Made by a program: the position numbers and the translations under genes. A stretch of 64,000 nt of DNA from Sutterella sp. AM11-39 (lineage in GTDB: Bacteria > Pseudomonadota > Gammaproteobacteria > Burkholderiales > Burkholderiaceae_F): assembly GCF_003472385.1 (NCBI RefSeq), contig NZ_QRLV01000003.1, forward strand, positions 62,001 through 126,000, read 5' to 3'. Below the pieces are notes generated by a model. That model searched no databases. It saw only the letters and a list, made by a program, of their open reading frames with translations, and was not told the origin of the DNA. Below are positions 19,960 to 26,481 of this stretch, piece after piece (position 1 is the first letter of the stretch; each line of letters begins with the position of its first letter).

Positions 19960-20006
19960 GCCCGCACGGGCGTACAAGTCTTGTCTTGTGCGCCGGCGGG
20001 CTTTTT
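19960..20006 (+). terminator. Intrinsic terminator of argG
   Basis: GCCCGC (19960-19965) pairs with GCGGGC (19996-20001), and an inner GGCG-ACAAG/CTTGT-CGCC helix extends the stem, followed by five T. Confidence 0.85.
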
Positions 20007-20162
20007 CGTTTTTTTTGAAACAAACGGCGTGTGTCCGAGACGTCTCCAAGCTCATAATTTCTCCTGGTGGCTGTTTGTCGGTCAAAAAAGGGAATAAAGT
20101 TCGCACGAATATGGATGGCTGCCGAAGGCAAGAACGGGTGGCCGATTCTCTGAAAAAGAACA

Positions 20163-21206
20163 ATGCAAATGAGTGGAAAAAACGATTACGCAGATCATGC
20201 TCTCGGCGACTGCAGTTACGATCATCGCGGAGAAGAGGTCAAACTTTCTGTCTTGGGCCTTGCGGTGGCGCTTACGCTGGGCTTTTCGGCGGTGGAACTA
20301 TTTTTTGGTTGGGTATCCAATTCTCTGGCTTTGATCGGTGACGCCGGTCACATGGCCACCGATTCCGCAAGCCTTTTCTTTGCGCTGGTTGCCAACTTTA
20401 TTTCCCGTAAGGGCGTGGATGCCAACCATAGTTTTGGACACGGTCGCATCGAGGTTCTGGCGGCGTTTCTAAACGGCCTGGTGATGCTCGGCGTGGTGGG
20501 CTGGATTTTCTACGAGGCAGTGCAGCGTCTTGACAATCCTGCGCAGGTCGACGGCGGCTCGGTGATGATCGTTGCCCTCATCGGCTTGTGCATCAACATT
20601 GCCGTGGCCTGGTCGCTTTCCCGTGACAAGAAAAACGTCAACACCCGTGCGGCGCTTCTGCACGTGATGGGCGACTTGCTCGGGTCCGTGGCGGCGATCT
20701 TAGCCGGTGCTCTCATCTACTTCTTTGGCGAAAAATTCGCGATTGCCGATCCGATTCTTTCTTTCCTCGTCGGTGCGCTTGTGCTGCACTCCACCTACGA
20801 AGTGCTCAAGGATTCTTCCGCTGTGTTGCTTGACGGCGTGCCTGAAGGCGTCAACTACTACGACGTCGGCGATGCGTTGAGCCGCATTCCGGGTGTGAGT
20901 CGCGTGCACGATCTGCACGTCTGGACGCTTGCTCCCGGACACGGTGCGGTCATGGCGCATCTGTGCGTTGAAAAGGGCATTGATTGGGAACAGGTGCTTT
21001 CCGAAGCACAGGCGATGCTTCTCAAGGATTTCGGGCTTGAGCATGTCACGTTGCAGCCAGAATGGCATTGTGCGGGCGGTTGCAGCACAACTTGTAGACA
21101 GTGCCGCAAACAGCGTGAAGAGCAACTGCATCCCAAGGCCGAAGGGACTGCAAGTGAAGAACCCAACGCGTTCCATACTAAGGAAGGTCTCAACGTGCTC
21201 GGCTAA
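20163..21206 (+). CDS. Cation diffusion facilitator, probably zinc exporter
   Basis: A 347-residue CDF transporter that exports Zn(II) or a similar divalent ion in exchange for protons. There are six transmembrane helices. Metal-site residues are present in helix 2 (GDAGHMATD) and helix 5 (HVMGD), with the histidine loop HSFGHGR between helices 2 and 3. The H/D pattern in both helices is that of zinc transporters. The C-terminal cytosolic domain ends in a Cys/His-rich tail (HCAGGCSTTCRQC, about 300-312), not part of the core fold and possibly a metal sensor. A heavy-metal ATPase follows 5 kb downstream. The ribosome binding site is weak, and ATG at 20169 is an alternative start. Confidence 0.9.
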   Translation: MQMSGKNDYADHALGDCSYDHRGEEVKLSVLGLAVALTLGFSAVELFFGWVSNSLALIGDAGHMATDSASLFFALVANFISRKGVDANHSFGHGRIEVLAAFLNGLVMLGVVGWIFYEAVQRLDNPAQVDGGSVMIVALIGLCINIAVAWSLSRDKKNVNTRAALLHVMGDLLGSVAAILAGALIYFFGEKFAIADPILSFLVGALVLHSTYEVLKDSSAVLLDGVPEGVNYYDVGDALSRIPGVSRVHDLHVWTLAPGHGAVMAHLCVEKGIDWEQVLSEAQAMLLKDFGLEHVTLQPEWHCAGGCSTTCRQCRKQREEQLHPKAEGTASEEPNAFHTKEGLNVLG

Positions 21207-21283
21207 AATCGCAAGACCATCGAAACTTGTGATTTAGCGTGCGGCTGTCGCCCATACGGTACGGTGGCCGCCTCGAGCGAACC

Positions 21284-22750
21284 ATGCAGGAAATTCAGGA
21301 TATTTTGATCAATTGCTCGCCGCGCGAGACGCGTGTGGCGATCCTTGTCGACGGCATCTTGGAGGATCTCCACATTGAGCGAGCCGCCAGCCGCGGCCTT
21401 GTCGGCAACGTCTATGTCGGCAAGGTGCTGCGGGTGCTCCCGGGTATGCAGTCGGCCTTTGTGGATATCGGGTTGGAACGCACGGCTTTTCTGCATGTGC
21501 TTGACATCGAAGGAGCGCGGCAGGAAAACGGCGAGTACCGCCCGATCGAAAAGCTGATCGGCGAAGGTCAGCGTCTGCTGGTACAGGTGGCCAAGGATCC
21601 GATCGGTACTAAGGGCGCGCGACTGACGACCACCATTTCTTTGGCAGGCCGCAAGCTTGTCTACCTTCCGCAGGATGATCACATCGGCGTGAGTCAGAAG
21701 ATCGAGGACGAAACGCGCCGCGAAGTATTGCGCGAGCAGGTGACGCGCCTGAAAAAGGCCGATGAAAAGGGAGGTTACATCGTACGCACCTGCGCCGAAG
21801 AATCGGCCACCGACGAGGAATTCCTCGAAGACATGCGCTATCTGGGGTGCTTGTGGCAGGAAACAAGCAAGAAGGCGAGCGTGTCTCCTGCGCCAAGCCT
21901 CCTGTACGAAGACCTTTCGTTGTCCAAGCGCGTTTTGCGCGACATGGTGCAGGCCGAAACCCGAAAGATTCTTGTCGACAGCAAAGAAGTCTTCGAAGAG
22001 CTCAAGGAATTTGCGCGGGTCTATGCCCAGAGCGCTTTGCCGCTTCTGGAGCTTTATACCGGCGAAGAACCGCTTTTTGAAACCCAGCAAGTTGAGGCCG
22101 AACTGCAGCGCGCGCTTGATCGCCGCGTGCCGCTTAAAAGCGGAGGCTACATCGTGGTCGACTGCACCGAAGCCATGACGACGGTTGACGTTAACACGGG
22201 CGGATTTGTCGGCAAGCGCGATTTTTCCGAGACGGTCTTTAAGACCAATCTCGAAGCAGCGAAGACGATTGCCCGCCAGTTGCGTTTGCGCAACCTCGGC
22301 GGCATCATCATCATTGATTTCATCGACATGCAGAACCCGGCTCACAGGGCTGCCGTTCTCGAAGAATTGCGTCGTGCGGCTTCGACCGACCGCACCAAAC
22401 TCACGATTTCGGAATTCACCGAACTCGGTCTAGTGGAGATGACGAGAAAGCGCACGAGAGAGTCGCTTTCGCACACGCTGTGCGAACCCTGTCCGTTGTG
22501 CGGCGGAAGAGGGGAGATCAAGACAGCTCGCACTATCTGCTACGAAATCATGCGTGAAATTGTTCGTCTCTACCGACAGTACGAAAAGGCCGATTCCTTC
22601 AAGATTTTGGCCTCGCAGCCGGTGATCGATTTCTTCCTGGAAGACGAGGCTTGCGCGCTGGAACTTTTGCAGAGCTTCGTGCAAAAGCCGGTGCACCTGG
22701 AAGCCGAACCCGCTTATACGCAGGAACAGTACGACGTACTGATCGGCTAA
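21284..22750 (+). CDS. rng: Ribonuclease G
   Basis: Endoribonuclease that matures the 5' end of 16S rRNA and cleaves some mRNAs. At 488 residues it matches RNase G (E. coli 489 aa) and lacks the long tail of RNase E. It shows the S1 domain start (SPRETRVAILVDG), the magnesium-binding aspartates in VDVNTGG (about 304) and IIDFIDM (about 347), and the Zn-link CEPCPLCGGRG. The ATG at 21284 matches the family N terminus; a GTG at 21239 would add 15 residues. It lies 77 nt after the CDF gene. Confidence 0.95.
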   Translation: MQEIQDILINCSPRETRVAILVDGILEDLHIERAASRGLVGNVYVGKVLRVLPGMQSAFVDIGLERTAFLHVLDIEGARQENGEYRPIEKLIGEGQRLLVQVAKDPIGTKGARLTTTISLAGRKLVYLPQDDHIGVSQKIEDETRREVLREQVTRLKKADEKGGYIVRTCAEESATDEEFLEDMRYLGCLWQETSKKASVSPAPSLLYEDLSLSKRVLRDMVQAETRKILVDSKEVFEELKEFARVYAQSALPLLELYTGEEPLFETQQVEAELQRALDRRVPLKSGGYIVVDCTEAMTTVDVNTGGFVGKRDFSETVFKTNLEAAKTIARQLRLRNLGGIIIIDFIDMQNPAHRAAVLEELRRAASTDRTKLTISEFTELGLVEMTRKRTRESLSHTLCEPCPLCGGRGEIKTARTICYEIMREIVRLYRQYEKADSFKILASQPVIDFFLEDEACALELLQSFVQKPVHLEAEPAYTQEQYDVLIG

Positions 22751-22771
22751 ATCGAGAGGAACGAATCAAAG

Positions 22772-22806
22772 AGTGAGGTAGGCGCTTTCGGGCGCCTCTT
22801 CACATT
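22772..22806 (+). terminator. Probable terminator of rng
   Basis: GTGAGG-AGGCGC pairs with GCGCCT-CTTCAC around a TTTCG loop, followed by a short T tract (ATTTT). It abuts the end of the minus-strand RNA candidate. Confidence 0.7.
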
Positions 22807-22816
22807 TTGCGCAGAC

Positions 22817-22959
22817 AAAAAAAGACCCAACCAACAATGGGTCAGGTCACAGAAATGCAGCAAACTACAATGCTCGCTTTCGAAGAGGGAGGGCTTCGAA
22901 AACGGCCCCTCGGGAGTTTGCCGCACAGGGAGGCAATTGAGGCGCAGATGCCTTATTGC
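22817..22959 (-). ncRNA. Candidate small RNA of about 143 nt (no known family recognised)
   Basis: The minus strand carries an ordered set of helices ending in a clear intrinsic terminator. The 5' hairpin pairs GCAAT (22959-22955) with ATTGC (22937-22933), with AGGC/GCCT inside. A 10-bp helix pairs GCGGCAAACT (22924-22915) with AGTTTGCTGC (22866-22857) with one G-U pair. Inside it is the perfect hairpin TTTCGAAG/CTTCGAAA (22901-22894 and 22885-22878). The terminator pairs GACCCA (22843-22838) with TGGGTC (22829-22824), then seven T. No open frame with a ribosome binding site lies here on that strand. It does not read as 6S, tmRNA, SRP or RNase P RNA. Transcription is inferred. Confidence 0.55.
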
Positions 22960-22966
22960 GGTACGT

Positions 22967-22995
22967 AATTTAACCTAGTACTAGGCAATTGATAA
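22967..22995 (-). promoter_or_regulatory. Predicted promoter of the RNA candidate, with a 12-bp palindrome in the spacer
   Basis: On the minus strand TTATCA (22995-22990) and TAAATT (22972-22967) are 17 bp apart, each matching consensus at four of six positions. The spacer contains the perfect palindrome CCTAGTACTAGG (22974-22985). A start about 7 nt downstream fits the 5' end of the folded RNA. The palindrome's place suits a repressor or a promoter-bending activator; none is identified. Confidence 0.4.
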
Positions 22996-23197
22996 TAGGG
23001 GTTCTCCCTTATATTGCGCCATAATGTCTTTGTGTGTGCAATTTGAGACTGAAATTGGACAAAATGCGCAGAAAGTGGCCTACCGGGTGCCCAAAATGAC
23101 CTTGCGTGGCTCGTCGGCGACAAATTGTTTCTATCTTTGCGAACAAACTCTACATTGAAGAAAAATTTAAAGTCTCTTGGGTCCCGATTTACAAGGG

Positions 23198-23227
23198 TTT
23201 CAAAAGGGTGACCACAAGATATAGTGT
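23198..23227 (+). promoter_or_regulatory. NrdR-like box overlapping a promoter upstream of nrdD
   Basis: Positions 23212-23227 match the 16-bp NrdR consensus (ACACTATATATAGTGT type) at 14 of 16 bases. The box covers a -10 hexamer TATAGT (23220-23225), with TTTCAA 16 bp upstream as a weak -35. NrdR represses ribonucleotide reductase genes, usually through two boxes; I see no good second box. The site is about 210 bp before the nrdD start. Confidence 0.55.
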
Positions 23228-23333
23228 CAGCTTTGGAGTAAATAACCGAGAACCTGCGTTTTTTATCTATTGCCTCAGCGGTTGCAATTGACTAGACTCG
23301 AGCGCGCTGAGCTGCTTATCAACCCATGAAAAA

Positions 23334-23355
23334 GACGCCCGCGGAGGCGTTTTTT
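23334..23355 (+). terminator. Intrinsic terminator inside the nrdD leader
   Basis: ACGCC (23335-23339) pairs with GGCGT (23346-23350), flanked by A-rich and T-rich arms, and is followed by a run of six T. It lies 80 bp before the nrdD ATG and downstream of the predicted promoter. A CTCAGCG/CGCTGAG stem (about 23274-23313) precedes it. It is either an attenuator or the end of a short RNA. Confidence 0.65.
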
Positions 23356-23434
23356 GGTGTCTTTGGGCGGCTTTCACGCAGGAGGGCGCCGGCCGACGGC
23401 GTCGGAGACAAACAACAACAAAGGTGCAAAGGAA

Positions 23435-25450
23435 ATGGCAGTAGAGATCAAGCACATCATCAAACGCGACGGTTCGGTAAAGGACTTTGACGCTCAAAAG
23501 ATCGCTTACGCCATCGAATGCGCCGGTAAGGCCACCAATCAGTTCGGCCGCGAACGCGCCGAAGAAATTACCGAAACGCTCGTGATGCCGCGACTGCGTC
23601 AGCTGAGCGTGGCGACGCCTCATATCGAGCAGGTGCAGGACGCCGTTGAACATGCGCTTTATGAAGCCGGTTACTTTGAGACCCTTCGCGCATACATCGT
23701 TTACCGCGAGCAACGTGCGCGCAGCCGCGACGCCAAGAAGAGCTGGGTTGACGTCGAAAGCTCGATTAACGAATACCTCAATCAGTCCGACTGGCGCGTT
23801 AACGCCAACGCCAATCAGGGCTACAGTCTGGGCGGCCTGATTCTCAATGTTTCGGGCAAGGTGATCGCCAACTATTGGCTCAACTACATCTACACGCCCG
23901 AAATCGGTCAGTGCCACCGTCAGGCCGACTTTCATATTCACGATCTGGACATGCTTTCGGGTTACTGCGCGGGCTGGAGTCTGCGCACGCTTTTGCAGGA
24001 GGGCTTCAACGGCGTTCCGGGCAAGGTCGAAGCGGGAGCGCCCAAGCACTTCTCGTCGGCCACCGGCCAGATCGTCAACTTCCTCGGCACCATGCAAAAC
24101 GAATGGGCGGGCGCTCAGGCTTTCTCGTCGTTTGACACCTATATGGCGCCCTTCATCCGCAAGGACAACACGCCCTACGAGGAAGTGCTGCAGGGCATTC
24201 AGGAGCTCATCTACAATCTGAACGTCCCGAGCCGCTGGGGCACGCAAACGCCTTTTACGAATCTCACGTTTGACTGGACCTGCCCGGAAGATCTCAAAAA
24301 CGTGCATCCGCTTATCGGCGGCGAAGAGATGCCCTTTACCTACGGCGAGCTGCAAAAGGAAATGGACATGATCAATCGAGCCTACATCGAGGTCATGACC
24401 AAGGGCGACGCCAAGGGTCGCGTCTTCACGTTTCCGATTCCGACCTACAACATCACGCCGGACTTTGACTGGGACAGCCCCAACGTGTTGCCGCTTTTTG
24501 ACATGACGGCGCGCTACGGGCTGCCGTATTTCCAGAACTTCATCAATTCCGAATTGAAGCCCAACATGATTCGCTCGATGTGCTGCCGCCTGCAGCTCGA
24601 TCTGCGCGAGCTTCTCAAGCGAGGCAACGGGCTTTTCGGCTCGGCGGAGCAAACAGGCAGCCTCGGTGTGGTGACGATTAACTGCGCGCGTCTGGGCTAT
24701 CTCTTCAAGGGTAGCGAAGAGGCGCTCTTTGCGCGACTTGACCACCTGCTTGAACTTGCCCGCGATTCTTTGGAAATCAAGCGCAAGACGATTCAAAAGC
24801 ATATCGATCAGGGACTCTTCCCGTACACCAAGCGCTATCTGGGTACGTTGCGCAACCATTTCTCAACGATCGGCGTCAACGGCTTAAATGAAATGATCCG
24901 TAACTTCACGGACGACGCCGAAGACATCACCACAGAGAAGGGGCACGACCTGGCCGTGCGTTTGCTCGATCACGTCCGCGCGCGTATGGTTGAATTCCAG
25001 ACCGAAACGGGCCACATGTACAACCTGGAAGCGACGCCTGCCGAAGGCACGACGTATCGCTTCGCAAAGGAAGACAAGAAGCGTTTCCCGGACATTCTGC
25101 AGGCCGGAACGCCGCAGCATCCGTACTACACGAACTCTTCTCAGTTGCCTGTGGGTTACACCGACGATCCGTTCGAAGCTCTTGAAATGCAGGAAGACTT
25201 GCAGCGCAAGTACACCGGCGGCACCGTGCTTCATCTCTACATGAACGAAGCGATCAGCTCGGCCGAAGCCTGCCGCGATCTGGTGCGTCGTACGCTCACG
25301 CGCTTCCGTTTGCCGTATATCACGGTTACGCCGACGTTCTCGATTTGTCCCAAACACGGATACCTGTCGGGACGTCACGACTTCTGCCCGAAGTGCGATG
25401 CCGAACTTTTGGCCGCCAAGAAGGCTCGCGAACTTCAAAAGGCTGCCTAA
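23435..25450 (+). CDS. nrdD: Anaerobic ribonucleoside-triphosphate reductase, catalytic core lacking the glycyl-radical tail
   Basis: Class III reductase that makes dNTPs without oxygen. The 671-residue chain has an N-terminal ATP cone (about 3-92: HIIKRDGSVKDFDAQKI) and the ten-stranded barrel with the cysteine-rich SMCCRLQLDL region and GSLGVVTINCARLGYL. It ends with a zinc-knuckle segment (CPKHGYLSG, then DFCPKC) and a short charged helix. The usual C-terminal motif RVxGY bearing the radical glycine is absent; it is on the separate protein 25512-25694. The chain ends cleanly in TAA after a Lys/Ala-rich tail, with no sign of frameshift. GGA lies just before ATG 23435. Confidence 0.93.
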   Translation: MAVEIKHIIKRDGSVKDFDAQKIAYAIECAGKATNQFGRERAEEITETLVMPRLRQLSVATPHIEQVQDAVEHALYEAGYFETLRAYIVYREQRARSRDAKKSWVDVESSINEYLNQSDWRVNANANQGYSLGGLILNVSGKVIANYWLNYIYTPEIGQCHRQADFHIHDLDMLSGYCAGWSLRTLLQEGFNGVPGKVEAGAPKHFSSATGQIVNFLGTMQNEWAGAQAFSSFDTYMAPFIRKDNTPYEEVLQGIQELIYNLNVPSRWGTQTPFTNLTFDWTCPEDLKNVHPLIGGEEMPFTYGELQKEMDMINRAYIEVMTKGDAKGRVFTFPIPTYNITPDFDWDSPNVLPLFDMTARYGLPYFQNFINSELKPNMIRSMCCRLQLDLRELLKRGNGLFGSAEQTGSLGVVTINCARLGYLFKGSEEALFARLDHLLELARDSLEIKRKTIQKHIDQGLFPYTKRYLGTLRNHFSTIGVNGLNEMIRNFTDDAEDITTEKGHDLAVRLLDHVRARMVEFQTETGHMYNLEATPAEGTTYRFAKEDKKRFPDILQAGTPQHPYYTNSSQLPVGYTDDPFEALEMQEDLQRKYTGGTVLHLYMNEAISSAEACRDLVRRTLTRFRLPYITVTPTFSICPKHGYLSGRHDFCPKCDAELLAAKKARELQKAA

Positions 25451-25511
25451 CGAAAAAATTTGACTGACCGCTGCAAAGCACAAGCCGCGCAGCGCCATAG
25501 GAGGAAATGCA

Positions 25512-25694
25512 ATGACCGAAAAGACTAACGACACCATCAAGCTCAAGGACAGCGAACGTCAGCCCTGCGAAGTGTGGACCCGCGTGATGGGCTACCATCG
25601 TCCGGTTCAATCCTTCAACATCGGCAAGAAGGGCGAATTCGAAGAACGCAAATACTTCGTGGAATCGAAGTGCGGCTGCAGCGCTTCGAAGTAA
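25512..25694 (+). CDS. Free-standing glycyl-radical domain of the anaerobic ribonucleotide reductase
   Basis: A 60-residue protein that is almost only the missing C-terminal end of NrdD. It contains CEVWTRVMGYHRPVQSFNIG, where G27 in RVMGY is the expected radical-bearing glycine, then GKKGEFEERKYF and a short tail with C54 and C56. It begins 61 nt after the nrdD stop with its own strong AGGAGG site, so it is independently translated and must dock on the NrdD barrel. Similar stand-alone short proteins are, as I recall, annotated in some other proteobacteria. It is followed by nrdG after 48 nt. Confidence 0.88.
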   Translation: MTEKTNDTIKLKDSERQPCEVWTRVMGYHRPVQSFNIGKKGEFEERKYFVESKCGCSASK

Positions 25695-25742
25695 TCGCAC
25701 TGCGAAGATTCCATTCATTGCCCATTTTCGCTGATCGGACAA

Positions 25743-26477
25743 GTGCTCAATTTCGACGTTCTTACCCCCGCCGCGGCGCTTCGCATCGCGGCGGTAACGC
25801 CTTTTACCAGCATTGATTTTCCCGGCAAACTCTCGGCAGTTGTTTTTTTGCGCGGCTGTCCGTGGCGTTGCTCGTACTGTCATAACCGCTGGATGCGCTC
25901 GCGCCGCAGCGAAGAGGGTGATCCCACCTGGGCCTCCGTCGAGACGCTTTTGAAAAAGCGCAAGGGATTGCTCGACGGCATCGTGTTCTCGGGAGGTGAG
26001 CCCTGTATGGACCCGGCGCTGCCCGCGGCCGTGCGTCTGGTAAAGGACGAGGGCTACGCGGTGGGACTGCACACCTCTGGCGCCTATCCGCGCCACCTCA
26101 AGGATTGCATCAGTCTCGTCGATTGGGTCGGTCTTGACGTCAAAGGCAATCCCGAAGATCCGCAGGCATTTGACGCCGTTGCCGGCATCAACGGCGCTCA
26201 CAAGGCGTTTTTGGAAAGCTTCGAGATCATCCGCCGCGCAGGCGTGAAGTATGAAGCCCGCACGACGGCGCACCCGGGTTTTCTAGGAGAAGACGATCTG
26301 ATCACGATCGCCCGATGGCTTAAGGAGCGTGGCGCCGACACATATGCGCTTCAGATCTACCGCAAGGCGCCGGGCATGGAAAACGCGCTGGATCCAGTGC
26401 CCGAAACATGGCCGTCGGCCGCCACGATCGAGAAGCTCAGGACAATTATTCCCAACTTCGTTCTGAGGCGAGAATAG
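25743..26477 (+). CDS. nrdG: Anaerobic ribonucleotide reductase activating protein
   Basis: Radical SAM enzyme that abstracts hydrogen from the reductase glycine. The 244-residue chain has the [4Fe-4S] motif C39-x3-C43-x2-C46 (RGCPWRCSYCHN), the glycine-rich SAM motif FSGGEP, and a TIM-barrel body with GLDVKG. It is longer than E. coli NrdG (154 aa) and resembles the NrdG2/PflA-like branch. The start is GTG at 25743 with only a weak ribosome binding site. In this locus its substrate is presumably the separate 60-residue glycyl-radical protein docked on NrdD. It ends four bases before the convergent P-type ATPase gene. Confidence 0.92.
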   Translation: MLNFDVLTPAAALRIAAVTPFTSIDFPGKLSAVVFLRGCPWRCSYCHNRWMRSRRSEEGDPTWASVETLLKKRKGLLDGIVFSGGEPCMDPALPAAVRLVKDEGYAVGLHTSGAYPRHLKDCISLVDWVGLDVKGNPEDPQAFDAVAGINGAHKAFLESFEIIRRAGVKYEARTTAHPGFLGEDDLITIARWLKERGADTYALQIYRKAPGMENALDPVPETWPSAATIEKLRTIIPNFVLRRE

Positions 26478-26481
26478 TCTT

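Noticed and set aside
22817..22959. 6S RNA, SRP RNA or a riboswitch as the identity of the RNA candidate
   Set aside because: No conserved 6S bubble, SRP GGAAG loop or known aptamer core was seen, and it reads away from nrdD.
23106..23291. A 61-residue frame in the nrdD leader
   Set aside because: No ribosome binding site, unusual composition and it runs across the NrdR-like box and promoter.
25440..25520. nrdD stop as a frameshift or sequencing error
   Set aside because: The small downstream gene has its own AGGAGG and ATG, and NrdD ends in a normal Lys/Ala-rich tail; a single indel would not join them sensibly.
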